60,755 nt of DNA, taken from assembly GCA_031430645.1 (NCBI GenBank), contig JANPBY010000190.1, positions 1 to 60,755 on the forward strand. The letters are read 5' to 3'. This DNA is from JANPBY01 sp031430645. GTDB lineage: Bacteria; Actinomycetota; Actinomycetes; DATJPE01. Positions 33,632 through 42,883 of this stretch are shown here, one piece after another. How positions within the stretch are numbered: position 1 is the first letter of the stretch; each line of letters starts with the position of its first letter. Below the pieces are notes generated by a model. That model saw only the letters and a list, made by a program, of their open reading frames with translations. It searched no databases and was not told the DNA's origin. The position numbers and the translations under genes were made by a program.

Positions 33632-35650
33632 CTAGGCCGGGGGCTCTGGGACGGCGTCGTCGAGGCTCTCGGACGGCGCTGCATCAACCGGCGCGTGGAC
33701 ACCGTTCGCGGAGCCGTTCGCGGAGCCGTTCGCCGAGCCGTTCGCGGAGGGGTCGAGACCCGCGAGCTCCCTGGGCGAGATGACCGGAGGTCGGTCAGAG
33801 ACTGGGCGGGCCGAGGAGGACAGCCACACCGAACGGATCTCCCGGCGCCGCATCGGCTCGAAGATCCGCGCAAGCTCCTCCTTGTTGAGCGTCTCCTTCT
33901 CGAGCAGCTCTAGGACAAGGGCGTCGAGGATGTCGCGGTTGTCGTTGATGATTTCCCAGGCCTCGTCGTGTGCGGTGTCGATGAGGACCCGCACCTCCTG
34001 GTCGACGATTTCCGCGATGCCCTCGGAGTAGTCCCGCTGGTGGCCCATGTCACGCCCGAGGAAAACCTCGCCGGACTCCTGACCCAACTTGATGGCGCCG
34101 ATGCGCTCGCTCATGCCGTACTGCGTGACCATCGCGCGCGCGACCGACGTGGCCTTCTCGATGTCGTTCGCCGCGCCCGTAGTCGGGTCGTGGAAGACCA
34201 TCTCCTCGGCGACCCGGCCACCCAGCATGTAGGCGAGCTGGTCGAGCATCTCGTTGCGCGTCGTGGAGTACTTGTCTTCTTCCGGGAGCACCATCGTGTA
34301 GCCGAGCGCCCGACCTCGGGGCAGGATCGTCACCTTGTGCACGGGGTCGGACTGCGGCAGTGCAGCAGCAACCAGGGCGTGCCCGCCCTCGTGGTAAGCC
34401 GTGATCTTGCGCTCTTTCTCGTTCATCAACCGGGTGCGCTTCTGTGGCCCGGCGATCACCCGGTCGATGGCCTCGTCCATGGACGTGGCGTCGACCAGCG
34501 TTCCGCCCTGGCGTGCGGTGAGGAGAGCAGCCTCGTTGAGGACGTTGGCGAGGTCAGCACCGGTGAAGCCGGGCGTACGTCGCGCGACGGCTCGGAGGTC
34601 GACGTCCGGAGCGATCGGCTTGCCCTTGGCGTGCACCGTCAGGATCGCCTCGCGGCCGTTGAGGTCCGGGCGCTCGACGGCGATCTGGCGGTCGAACCGT
34701 CCTGGGCGCAGCAGCGCCGGGTCAAGGATGTCGGGTCGGTTGGTGGCAGCGATCAAGATGATGCCGCCCTTCACGTCGAAGCCGTCCATCTCGACGAGGA
34801 GTTGATTGAGGGTCTGCTCGCGCTCGTCGTGTCCGCCGCCGAGGCCGGCCCCACGGTGTCGACCGACCGCATCGATCTCGTCGACGAAGATGATGGCTGG
34901 GGCGTTGGCCTTGGCCTGTTCGAAGAGATCGCGGACCCGGCTCGCGCCGACACCCACGAACATCTCGACGAAGTCCGAGCCGGAGATCGAGAAGAACGGC
35001 ACCCCCGCTTCGCCCGCCACGGCGCGCGCGAGGAGCGTCTTGCCCGTGCCTGGCGGGCCGTACAGCAGGACGCCCTTGGGGATCTTGGCACCCACCGCCT
35101 GGAACTTGGCGGGCTCGGCCAGGAAGTCCTTGATCTCCTCAAGCTCTTCCACTGCCTCAGCGGCGCCCGCGACATCAGCGAAGGTGGTCTTGGGAGTGTC
35201 CTTGGAGACCAGTTTGGCCTTGGACTTCCCGAACTGCATGACCCGGGAACCGCCGCCTTGCATCTGGTTCATCACGAAGAAGAACAGGACGACCAACAAG
35301 ATGATCGGCAGCAAGTTGATGAGGAGCGAGGTGAGGAGGCCCTGCGTGGGGTTCTTGCCGTCGTAGCCCTCAGCGGGGACGTTCGCCTTCAGTGCCTCAG
35401 CGAGGATCGGGCCCTGAGCGGCGATGTATTGGGCCTGCTGCTTGGTGCCGTCCAGCAAGGTGACCTCGACGCGCTGCTCGCGGTCGATGATCAGGGCTGA
35501 CTTGACCTGGTCGCCCTCGATGGCCGCCAAGATGTCGGAGGTCTTGACCCGGGATGCCTCACCCGTTGAGGACACCAGCTGGGCAGCCAGGAGCAGCACC
35601 AGGACCAGCAAGGCGATCCAGACGAAGGGACCCCGCAGATAACGCTTCAC
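33632..35650 (-). CDS. ftsH: Membrane-bound AAA+ zinc protease FtsH
   Basis: Degrades membrane and regulatory proteins. The 672-residue protein has membrane helices at about 8-26 and 107-127. The AAA+ module has GPPGTGKT and IIFVDEIDAVG; the zinc motif is HEGGH. The tail after about 610 is Ser/Pro/Asn-rich with a four-copy repeat of about four residues (SANG). Start GTG 35650 has no adjacent ribosome site; see the leader entry. Upstream is hpt, downstream folE. Confidence 0.96.
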   Translation of the reverse strand: MKRYLRGPFVWIALLVLVLLLAAQLVSSTGEASRVKTSDILAAIEGDQVKSALIIDREQRVEVTLLDGTKQQAQYIAAQGPILAEALKANVPAEGYDGKNPTQGLLTSLLINLLPIILLVVLFFFVMNQMQGGGSRVMQFGKSKAKLVSKDTPKTTFADVAGAAEAVEELEEIKDFLAEPAKFQAVGAKIPKGVLLYGPPGTGKTLLARAVAGEAGVPFFSISGSDFVEMFVGVGASRVRDLFEQAKANAPAIIFVDEIDAVGRHRGAGLGGGHDEREQTLNQLLVEMDGFDVKGGIILIAATNRPDILDPALLRPGRFDRQIAVERPDLNGREAILTVHAKGKPIAPDVDLRAVARRTPGFTGADLANVLNEAALLTARQGGTLVDATSMDEAIDRVIAGPQKRTRLMNEKERKITAYHEGGHALVAAALPQSDPVHKVTILPRGRALGYTMVLPEEDKYSTTRNEMLDQLAYMLGGRVAEEMVFHDPTTGAANDIEKATSVARAMVTQYGMSERIGAIKLGQESGEVFLGRDMGHQRDYSEGIAEIVDQEVRVLIDTAHDEAWEIINDNRDILDALVLELLEKETLNKEELARIFEPMRRREIRSVWLSSSARPVSDRPPVISPRELAGLDPSANGSANGSANGSANGVHAPVDAAPSESLDDAVPEPPA
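33702..33749. repeat. Tandem 12-base repeat in the ftsH tail
   Basis: Four head-to-tail copies of CCGTTCGCGGAG (one with a single change) encode the repeated Ser-Ala-Asn-Gly near the FtsH C-terminus. Copy number may vary between strains without breaking the frame. Confidence 0.85.
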
Positions 35651-35682
35651 CGACGATAGGGGCGCGAGGCGCCCCGCCTCCT
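35651..35682 (-). promoter_or_regulatory. ftsH leader: hairpin between Shine-Dalgarno and start
   Basis: On the minus strand, AGGAGG (35677-35682) lies 26 bases before GTG 35650, far too distant for normal initiation. Between them is a perfect 7-bp stem with loop CTC (35659-35675). Folding it leaves about 9 unpaired bases between AGGAGG and GTG, the usual spacing. The hairpin may therefore be needed for, or regulate, ftsH translation. Confidence 0.5.
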
Positions 35683-35803
35683 GCCATAGGACGGATGAAC
35701 GGTCCCCGGAGCATGAGCCTTCGGGGACTCAACGGTACCCCGACACGCGGGCGGGCGCGCCCGGGTCACCGCGACGTTCGCAGGCGGCGTAGTCGCTCAG
35801 GTC

Positions 35804-36355
35804 TCAGGTGTAGACGTGCGGTGCCAGCGTGCCGACGAACGGCAGCGTGCGGTAGCGCTCGGCGTAGTCGAGGCCGTACCCGACGACGAACTCGTTGGGG
35901 ATGTCGAAGCCGACATAGCGCACGACGACATCCACCTGAGCCGCGTCGGGTTTGCGCAGCAACGCGAACACCTCAACCGAGGCTGGTCCCCGAGAACGAA
36001 GATTGCTCAGGAGCCACGAGAGCGTCAGGCCCGAGTCGATGATGTCCTCGACGACGAGCACATGCCGTCCGGTGATGTCGCCGTCCAGGTCCTTGAGGAT
36101 GCGGACCACCCCTGAGGACTTCGTGCCCGAGCCGTAGGACGAAACCGCCATCCAGTCCATCTGCGCCGGGGAGTGCAACGCCCGGCCCAGATCAGCCATC
36201 ACCATGACGGCGCCCTTGAGAACACCCACGATCAGCAGGTCCAGCCCGGCGTAGTCGGCGTCCACATCAGCGGCGAGCTCGATGATCCGCCCTCGGATGC
36301 TGTCTTCCGAAACCAGAACCTTCTCGAGGTCGGTGCCAACGTCCTCAGCGTTCAC
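35804..36355 (-). CDS. hpt: Hypoxanthine phosphoribosyltransferase
   Basis: Purine salvage: hypoxanthine or guanine plus PRPP to the nucleotide. The 183-residue protein has the PRPP loop VLVVEDIIDSGLT, and FDIPNEFVVGYGLDYAERYR at the C-terminus. ATG 36355 overlaps the tilS end by 11 bases. The 153-base spacer to ftsH holds two hairpins, at 35659-35675 and 35702-35728. Confidence 0.95.
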   Translation of the reverse strand: MNAEDVGTDLEKVLVSEDSIRGRIIELAADVDADYAGLDLLIVGVLKGAVMVMADLGRALHSPAQMDWMAVSSYGSGTKSSGVVRILKDLDGDITGRHVLVVEDIIDSGLTLSWLLSNLRSRGPASVEVFALLRKPDAAQVDVVVRYVGFDIPNEFVVGYGLDYAERYRTLPFVGTLAPHVYT

Positions 36356-37373
36356 CGGGCGCCTCCTGGCTCTGCGTGGCTTCAGCCCGGTCGCGGGCGA
36401 GGGTCAGCCTCCCACAGTCACGGCTGGCCGACACACCCCCGGGGAGTGCCGCTGCCCCTTGGCCGTGCCAATGCACGACAAGGTCTTCCAACGCCCGAAC
36501 GTGCACCTCACCGAGCGAGCCCGTCGGACTGCCAGCCGACACCGCAGCGCGGCGAAGCACCCGCGTGCGGACGGCCTCTGGAAGGTCCGTCAGGTCATCA
36601 ACGTCCACGGTCACGGCTCCCTCGGCGTGGAGCACGACGCAGTCGTCCGTGACTTCAGCGGCCCAGCCATCCAGGGCATCCGCATCCGCCCGGAGAAGTC
36701 CCGCCGTGCGAGCCAGCGCCGCTGACACTCCCGGATCCAGGATGCGTTCCAGGTAGGGCAACAGGTCGTGGCGAACCCGAACTCTGGTGAATGCGGGGTC
36801 GTTGTTGTGCGGGTCGTCCCATGGCTCGAGCCCGTTCGCCCTGGCGGCAGCACGTACGTCGGTGCGCGACAGCGCAAGGAACGGGCGCCGAAGCCAACCA
36901 TTGACTGCTGACATGCCCGCGAGGGATCGCGCACCGGAGCCCCGCGCGAGTCCCAACAGCACGGTCTCCGCCTGGTCATCGCGGGTATGCCCGAGCAGGA
37001 TCACCGACGCGCCAAGCCGGGCACGCGCCTCCTCCAGCGCGGCATAGCGGGCGTCGCGCGCAGCAGCCTCCGGCCCCCCGACGGCGCCCACGGCAACCGT
37101 CGCCACCTCGACCGGATCAAGCCCTCGGGTCCGCAACACGGCCGCCACAGCAGCGGCGTGCGAAGCCGAGCCCGGTTGCAGCCCGTGATCGACAACGACT
37201 GCACCGACCCTCCACCCCGCCCGGCCACCCTCGTGGTGCGCAGCTACCGCCAGAGCGAGCGAGTCCGCACCTCCACTGCACGCGACGAGCACCAGGTCAC
37301 CGGGAGCATGGTCGGAGAGCAACTCCCGGACTGCTCGTCGGGTGTCCGCCACTGACTTCGGCGGGCCGGTCAT
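36345..37373 (-). CDS. tilS: tRNA(Ile)-lysidine synthetase
   Basis: Modifies C34 of tRNA-Ile(CAU) so that it reads AUA. The 342-residue protein has the PP-loop VACSGGADSLALA, LLGHTRDDQAETVLLGLARGS cut as GHTRDDQAETVLL, and RPFLALSRTDVRA. ATG 37373 overlaps the metalloprotease stop by 4 bases (ATGA), and the end overlaps hpt. Confidence 0.94.
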   Translation of the reverse strand: MTGPPKSVADTRRAVRELLSDHAPGDLVLVACSGGADSLALAVAAHHEGGRAGWRVGAVVVDHGLQPGSASHAAAVAAVLRTRGLDPVEVATVAVGAVGGPEAAARDARYAALEEARARLGASVILLGHTRDDQAETVLLGLARGSGARSLAGMSAVNGWLRRPFLALSRTDVRAAARANGLEPWDDPHNNDPAFTRVRVRHDLLPYLERILDPGVSAALARTAGLLRADADALDGWAAEVTDDCVVLHAEGAVTVDVDDLTDLPEAVRTRVLRRAAVSAGSPTGSLGEVHVRALEDLVVHWHGQGAAALPGGVSASRDCGRLTLARDRAEATQSQEAPGER

Positions 37374-38425
37374 GACGCGGGGCGCAGCCGAGCCACCCAT
37401 GCGGCAGGATCTGCGAGCTCGGCCGGGGTGGGGAGCGCTGATGGGTCTGACCAGACCTGATTGAAGCCGGCCATGCCAACCTGGTCGATGACGGCGTGGA
37501 CGAAGACGGCGCCGTCGCGGTACTGCCTCATCTTTGCGTCCATGCCCAGCAAGGTCCGCAGGGCCGCATCGGACTTGGACGGGTGGGTGCGCCGATGCTG
37601 AAAACGCTCCCGAATCGCAGCCACCGAGGGAACGACCTCGGGGCCGACACCGTCCATGACGACATCGGCGTGACCTTCGAGCAGGGACATCACGGCGGTG
37701 AGCCGCTCCACGACGACCCGCTGCTCCGGAGTCTGAACGAGATCGGCCAAGGACGGGACCGTACGTCCACGAGCCGCGGCCATCAGGGCTTCCGCGACCT
37801 CACGGAAACGGCGGGCCACCGCGCCCGGCGTTGAGTCGATGCTCGTGAGCAGGCCCTGGATCTCACCGACCAGGTGAGCCCGCAGCCACGGAACGGCACC
37901 GAACTGCACGCGATGCGTTTCCTCGTGCAGGCACACCCACAGCCGGAAGTCGCTGGGATCCACCCCCAGCTCCCGCTCGGCCGCGACGATGTTGGGCGCC
38001 ACCAGGAGCAGGCGACCGGGCCGGCTCTCGCCCGGTGCGAAAACCTCGAACTGACCCAGGACCTTCGAGGAGAGCCAGGCGAGCACAGCACCAAGCTCGA
38101 AGGCGGTGAGCCCCCCTCCCACAGTGGCCACCGCGCTGGACGGGTCCCGGCCGCGCAGCAGTTGCTCCTCCACCGGTTCCACCAACGCCCTGAAACCCTC
38201 GACGTTCGCACGCAGCCAGGTGGGGCGGTCCACGTCTTCGACCGGAGCTCCGGCAACCGGGGCATCCAATCCGGTGAAGGCGCGAACGTGGCTGCGAGCC
38301 TCAACGGCGGCCTTGCGAAGCTCCTCGACGGCGGCCCGGGCTTCGGAGGCCGGGAGCACCGGACCGCCACGCACCAACCGGGATCCGGTGCGCGCGGCAA
38401 GGTCCCAGTCGACGAGGGCGGCCAC
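37370..38425 (-). CDS. Zinc-dependent metalloprotease (DUF2342 family)
   Basis: The 351-residue protein has the zinc motif HEETH (167-171) in LWVCLHEETHRVQF, typical of this actinobacterial family. It was once labelled coenzyme F420 biosynthesis-associated; its substrate is unknown. GTG 38425 is selected as the family start (AALVDWDLA). A further in-frame extension lies over the dacB end and is not supported. It is in the dacB-tilS-hpt array. Confidence 0.87.
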   Translation of the reverse strand: MAALVDWDLAARTGSRLVRGGPVLPASEARAAVEELRKAAVEARSHVRAFTGLDAPVAGAPVEDVDRPTWLRANVEGFRALVEPVEEQLLRGRDPSSAVATVGGGLTAFELGAVLAWLSSKVLGQFEVFAPGESRPGRLLLVAPNIVAAERELGVDPSDFRLWVCLHEETHRVQFGAVPWLRAHLVGEIQGLLTSIDSTPGAVARRFREVAEALMAAARGRTVPSLADLVQTPEQRVVVERLTAVMSLLEGHADVVMDGVGPEVVPSVAAIRERFQHRRTHPSKSDAALRTLLGMDAKMRQYRDGAVFVHAVIDQVGMAGFNQVWSDPSALPTPAELADPAAWVARLRPAS

Positions 38426-38459
38426 GTGTCCACCGTACGCACCGACGGGCGGGAGCCGA

Positions 38460-39875
38460 TCAGCGGCAGCCACACCCAGCCAACGCGGCAGCGGCCCGAT
38501 CGAGTGCGGCGGGCGCCTCGAGCACTCCCCCCTCAGGGATGCGGTCAGCCAGGAAAGCGAAGGCCAGGACTCGCCCTTCGCGGTCCTGGACCGTCCCCGC
38601 GAGCCCCGTGATCCCCGTGAGGGTGCCTGTCTTGGCCCGGACCAGACCAGCGGCGCCGGCCGCGGGTTTGAGAAGGAACCGGTTTTCGAGAGTCCCGCTG
38701 AAGGCCGCAATCGGAAGGCCGGTCTGCACCGAGGAGAGCTCGGGATGTCCGGGAGAGGCGATCACCGCAAGCAGGCGGGTCAGGGTCTCTGCCGAGACCC
38801 GGTTGCTGCGAGCCAATCCGCTGCCGTCGAACAGCGCCGAACCCACGGTGTCCACCTGCAGAGCACGAACCGCAGCCAGGGTGGCCGCAGCACCACCCTC
38901 GAAGGTTGCCGGCTGGCCAGCTGCGACCGCGTTCAGGTGGCCGAAAGCTTCCGCGAAGTCGTTGTCGCTGGTCGTCAGCATCTGCTCGACGAGTGCGCCG
39001 ACCGGCCGCGACTGAACCGCCGCCAGGTCGACGGCTTGGGCGCTGGCCGCAGCAGGCGTGACCTCCCCGCGAACCTTGATTCCTGCGGCAGCCAACTCCT
39101 CTGCGAACGTGTCCGCTGCGACGCGGGCCGGATCGCTGACGCGAGCGTCGTCCACCGACAGGGCTGACACCGGGGCGACCACCCCGCTGGCGACGTACGC
39201 CTTCGGCCACGCCGGCGAGGCCGTCGGCGGATCGAACAACGTGGCATCAAAGCGCAGTCGGACCTGGCTGATGTCTCGTGTCCCCAGCGCCGCCGCCGTC
39301 CTTCGGGCGAGCGTCCGCACGGACGGGTCGCCACCGCCGGGTTCGCTGCGAAGGGACGGGTCGCCAGCGCCTACGAGGAAGATCACCGGCGTCGTGGCTG
39401 GGGCGGCGCCGACGCCCGCGGGGGTCTCGACCACTCGCGTGATCAGGCGGGCGTCCGGACCGATCAGCTCTAACGCGGCGGTCGCCGTGAGCAGCTTGGC
39501 GGTGGAGGCCGGGGGGCGTGGTGTGCCCGGCGACTGAGAGTAGAGCGTGGACCCGGTCGCGACATCGACCACGACTGCTCCGACGCGGGGACCGAGCGCC
39601 GCTTCGTCGAGGATGGGCGCAAGGACCTTCGCGAGCGCAGCCGGGTCGGGAGCGGTGTCGCCGGTGGCGGGAGACAAGACCGGCGACGCCGACAACGGCG
39701 GCACGACGGGCCTGGGGGTCGCCGGTGGGGCCGAGACCACGCTGTCCTCGCCGATCCAACGCCCAGCAAGGACCCCGCCGGGAAGGCCCACCAGGCCGTC
39801 CAAGGCCACCGTGACCGTCGTGAGCGCCACGAGAGCGCCGATCACGACGTAGGTCCTGCGCAGGGGACACCTCAC
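38460..39875 (-). CDS. dacB: D-alanyl-D-alanine carboxypeptidase/endopeptidase, PBP4 type
   Basis: Trims peptidoglycan cross-links outside the membrane. The 471-residue penicillin-binding protein has an N-terminal signal anchor (about 8-27). A Pro-rich linker precedes the catalytic triad motifs STAK (Ser124), SDN (303-305) and KTG (415-417). GTG 39875 lacks a clear ribosome site. It heads the minus-strand array and is divergent from ppa. Confidence 0.93.
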   Translation of the reverse strand: MRCPLRRTYVVIGALVALTTVTVALDGLVGLPGGVLAGRWIGEDSVVSAPPATPRPVVPPLSASPVLSPATGDTAPDPAALAKVLAPILDEAALGPRVGAVVVDVATGSTLYSQSPGTPRPPASTAKLLTATAALELIGPDARLITRVVETPAGVGAAPATTPVIFLVGAGDPSLRSEPGGGDPSVRTLARRTAAALGTRDISQVRLRFDATLFDPPTASPAWPKAYVASGVVAPVSALSVDDARVSDPARVAADTFAEELAAAGIKVRGEVTPAAASAQAVDLAAVQSRPVGALVEQMLTTSDNDFAEAFGHLNAVAAGQPATFEGGAAATLAAVRALQVDTVGSALFDGSGLARSNRVSAETLTRLLAVIASPGHPELSSVQTGLPIAAFSGTLENRFLLKPAAGAAGLVRAKTGTLTGITGLAGTVQDREGRVLAFAFLADRIPEGGVLEAPAALDRAAAALAGCGCR

Positions 39876-39984
39876 GGACGGGGGGCGTCGTTCTGGCGGT
39901 CGTGGCCAGCCGACGAAGGATGGTGCGCCAGACTAAGCCGTACACGCCCGCTGGGCGGCCAGCCCACAGCCCGGAGGAGAACCC

Positions 39985-40512
39985 GTGGAGTTCGACGTCA
40001 CCATCGAGATCCCGAAGGGCCAGCGCAACAAGTACGAGATGGACCACGTGACTGGTCGCATTCGCCTCGATCGGATGCTCTTCACCTCGACGCGCTACCC
40101 CCACGACTACGGCTTTATCGAGCACACACTCGGCGAGGACACCGACCCCCTCGACGCCCTCGTCCTCCTGGAGGAGCCGACCTTCCCGGGTTGCCTCATC
40201 CGCTGCCGCGCCATCGGGATGTATCGGATGACCGATGAGGCGGGCGGCGACGACAAGGTCTTGTGCGTCCCCGCGGCGGACCCAAGGCAATCGCACCTGC
40301 AGGACATCTTCCACGTGCCGGAGTTTGACCGACTCGAGATCGAGCACTTCTTCTCGGTCTACAAGGACCTCGAACCCGGGAAGTCCGTCGAGGGCGCCAC
40401 CTGGACCGGACGGCTCGAGGCCGAGGCCGAGATCCATGCCTCGTACGCGCGCCTGCAGGAGCACGAGGCGCTGGCTGCCTCAGGGGCGAGCGAAGCCGAT
40501 CAAGCCGTCTGA
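39985..40512 (+). CDS. ppa: Inorganic pyrophosphatase, family I
   Basis: Hydrolyses pyrophosphate in the cytosol. The 175-residue protein has EIPKGQRNKYEMD and the metal-binding GEDTDPLDALVLL. GTG 39985 is preceded by CGGAGGAG. The window also encodes a membrane pyrophosphatase (hppA). The last 33 bases overlap the convergent NlpC/P60 gene. Confidence 0.95.
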   Translation: MEFDVTIEIPKGQRNKYEMDHVTGRIRLDRMLFTSTRYPHDYGFIEHTLGEDTDPLDALVLLEEPTFPGCLIRCRAIGMYRMTDEAGGDDKVLCVPAADPRQSHLQDIFHVPEFDRLEIEHFFSVYKDLEPGKSVEGATWTGRLEAEAEIHASYARLQEHEALAASGASEADQAV

Positions 40513-41760
40513 GTAGACCGCGGCCTCGCGGACGACGTCGCCGGTGTGCGGCGCGTGAATCATTCGCCCACCACCGATGTAGAGCGCGACGTGGTGGATC
40601 GTGCCGGGGTCGGAGATGTCGAAGGCATAGAACAGCAGGTCGCCCGGGCGGGCCTGGGACGCGGGGATCTTCAGCGCCTGCGCGAACTGTGCAACCGACC
40701 AGTGCGGAAGCGTCACCCCGCCCTTGCGCCACGCCATCATCGTGAGCCCTGAGCAGTCGAAACTGTCTGGGCCGTCCGCCGCATAGAGGTAGGGCTTGCC
40801 GAGCTGCGCGCGCGCGTAGGCGATCGCCTTGGCCGCGCCGGCCTTGTCACCAGTTTGGGTGCCACCGAAGAAGGACGGTGACCAGTGCGACGGATTGCCG
40901 CCGCCCTCCGAACCCGAGCCGCCGGAGCCGTTGGACTTGTCAGCGGCCTCAGCGGCGGCCGCCGCTCGGTCCTTGGCCGCCTTGGCGGCCTTCGCCTCTG
41001 CTGCCAGACCCACTCTGCGTTGTTGGGAGAGCTCCCCCGCCTTGGACCGGGCCTGCGCCAGCCGCTGGGTCAACTGGCGGGTCAGGGCGTTCAAGCCCTC
41101 GATCTGATCCGTCTGCGCGGCCACCTTTGCCTCGGCCTCGACCTTGGCGAGCCGTACGCGCTCCGCAGCCGCGGTCTGTGCCTCGAGGGCTGCTGCGGCC
41201 TGCTCCTCCAGCACCGTGGCGACGATCCGCGACGCGGCGACCCGGTCCAGGGCCCGGTTGTTGCTGGCTGCGACATTGGACAGGTCGCTGGCCTGGTCCA
41301 TCAGCTGCTTGGGCCCGTCGGCGTCGAGCATCATGGCGAAGCTTCCGAGGTCGCCCCCCATCCGATAGCTGGCCGCCGCGAACCGGCCCACCTCCCGCTC
41401 GGCCTCTGCCAGCTCGGCCGCGGCTGCATCGGCTCGGACCCTGGCTGAGGCGGCTGCGGCCTTGGCCAGCCCGAGTTCGTAGCGGGCTCCGTTGTAGGCC
41501 TCGACGGCTCGTTCCTCGTCCTCGAGGAGGGAGGTCAGCTTCGACTGCGCCTTGGCCAGCGCAGCCTGAGTGAGCCCGACATCACTCGCTGCGGCTTGGG
41601 CGACCCGTTTCGCTCGGCTGACCTGAGCCTTGGTCGGAGTGGGGTCTTGCGGTTCGGCCTGGGCGGGTGCTGACACCCCCAGCGTGAGCACCGCGGCGAG
41701 CACCGCCAGGAGGGTTCCACGGATCGCGCCTTGGCGCGTCGGGAACTCACTCGACGGCAC
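40480..41760 (-). CDS. Secreted NlpC/P60 peptidoglycan hydrolase with coiled-coil domain
   Basis: Predicted D,L-endopeptidase that cuts peptidoglycan stems, as in RipA/CwlO-type proteins. The 426-residue protein has a signal peptide (about 1-35). A long Ala/Glu/Lys-rich coiled coil (about 45-275) and a Gly/Ser hinge lead to the NlpC/P60 domain (about 305-426). That domain has Cys336 (SFDCSGL), His390 and a third polar residue near His402. GTG 41760 has a GGGGGGA ribosome site. Confidence 0.93.
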   Translation of the reverse strand: MPSSEFPTRQGAIRGTLLAVLAAVLTLGVSAPAQAEPQDPTPTKAQVSRAKRVAQAAASDVGLTQAALAKAQSKLTSLLEDEERAVEAYNGARYELGLAKAAAASARVRADAAAAELAEAEREVGRFAAASYRMGGDLGSFAMMLDADGPKQLMDQASDLSNVAASNNRALDRVAASRIVATVLEEQAAAALEAQTAAAERVRLAKVEAEAKVAAQTDQIEGLNALTRQLTQRLAQARSKAGELSQQRRVGLAAEAKAAKAAKDRAAAAAEAADKSNGSGGSGSEGGGNPSHWSPSFFGGTQTGDKAGAAKAIAYARAQLGKPYLYAADGPDSFDCSGLTMMAWRKGGVTLPHWSVAQFAQALKIPASQARPGDLLFYAFDISDPGTIHHVALYIGGGRMIHAPHTGDVVREAAVYSDGLIGFARP

Positions 41761-41827
41761 GTTCCCCCCCTCAGGTGTGTCCGATGGACGTCGCGGGTCG
41801 TTGCTTCGACGTTAACTGGATCGGCGC

Positions 41828-41857
41828 AAAGTAGTCCCACCTTTCACACAAGTCACA
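41828..41857 (-). promoter_or_regulatory. Candidate promoter of the NlpC/P60 gene
   Basis: TGTGAC (41852-41857), 18 bases, then TACTTT (41828-41833), about 68 bases before the start. The leader is too short for a ydaO (c-di-AMP) riboswitch, which often precedes such genes. Confidence 0.4.
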
Positions 41858-41944
41858 CCCGAAAGAGTGGCGTGTCGACTTGACACGCCCAGGAAAGCGC
41901 AGTCGGCAGCGGGCGTGTCCGGCTCGCGGTGCCACGATGGAAAG

Positions 41945-42883
41945 GTGTCCAGCGAAGAAACTCAACACATCGAACTCCCGCCGCGCGAGGTGCCGCTCGG
42001 TGGCATCAGGGCGATGACGGTCCGTCGGACCCTCCCCCACCGAAGGGTCCGCACGATCGGAGCCTGGTGCTTCCTGGACCACTACGGGCCGCGCGAGGTC
42101 GATGCCAGCGGCGCCGGCGGCATGACCGTGCCGTCCCACCCACACACCGGACTGCAGACCGTCACGTGGCTCCTCGCCGGACAGGTGGTGCACGACGACA
42201 GCGTCGGCAGCCATCAAGAGGTTCGACCCGGGGAGTTGAACCTGATGACCGCCGGCCACGGGATCGCGCACGCCGAGATATCGACCCCGGGTGTCGCCGG
42301 CCCCCTGCACGGAGTGCAACTCTGGGTAGCCCTCCCTGAGGACTCCCGCCACCAGCCGCCGCACTTCGAGCACCACGCCGACCTTCCGCAGACCCGGGAT
42401 GACGGGGTGACCCTCACGGTGCTCATGGGTCAGCTCGCCGGGATGCTGTCGCCGGCCAAGACGTACTCCCCGCTGTTGGCAGCGGTCGTCGAGATCCCCA
42501 GCGGGGGTCGTACGACGCTTCAACTGGACCCCGGCTTCGAGCACGGCGCGCTCAGCCTCGACGGTCCGGCTCGCTTCAACGACCTTCCGGTCGAGCGGGG
42601 CACCCTCGCCGCCTTTGCCCCTGGACAGCGAGCTCTCACCCTGTCCGCCGAACAGCCGGCCCGCGTGCTGCTGCTCGGCGGAGCACCCTTCGATGAAGAA
42701 CTGGTGATGTGGTGGAACTTCGTCGGCCGCACGCACGACGACATCGCCGAGGCCCGTGCGGACTGGATTGACGGCCGCCGGTTCGGTGCCGTGCGCAGCG
42801 CTGCGGGAGAGCCGTTGCCCGCGCCAGCACTCCCGAGGACTCGGCTGATCCCGCGCGGGGCTAAGGGATGGTCACCGAGCTAG
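41945..42883 (+). CDS. Pirin-family protein
   Basis: Bicupin with an iron site in the N-terminal half. The 312-residue protein has HPHTGLQTVTWLLAG and MTAGHGIAHAE, supplying the three His and one Glu ligands. Pirins include quercetinases and redox-sensing partners; substrate unknown. Start GTG 41945. Its 3' end overlaps the convergent PKD gene by 23 bases. Confidence 0.9.
   Translation: MSSEETQHIELPPREVPLGGIRAMTVRRTLPHRRVRTIGAWCFLDHYGPREVDASGAGGMTVPSHPHTGLQTVTWLLAGQVVHDDSVGSHQEVRPGELNLMTAGHGIAHAEISTPGVAGPLHGVQLWVALPEDSRHQPPHFEHHADLPQTRDDGVTLTVLMGQLAGMLSPAKTYSPLLAAVVEIPSGGRTTLQLDPGFEHGALSLDGPARFNDLPVERGTLAAFAPGQRALTLSAEQPARVLLLGGAPFDEELVMWWNFVGRTHDDIAEARADWIDGRRFGAVRSAAGEPLPAPALPRTRLIPRGAKGWSPS

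Noticed and set aside
41761..41830. ydaO (c-di-AMP) riboswitch before the NlpC/P60 gene
   Set aside because: The expected leader is only about 65 bases and lacks the needed structure.
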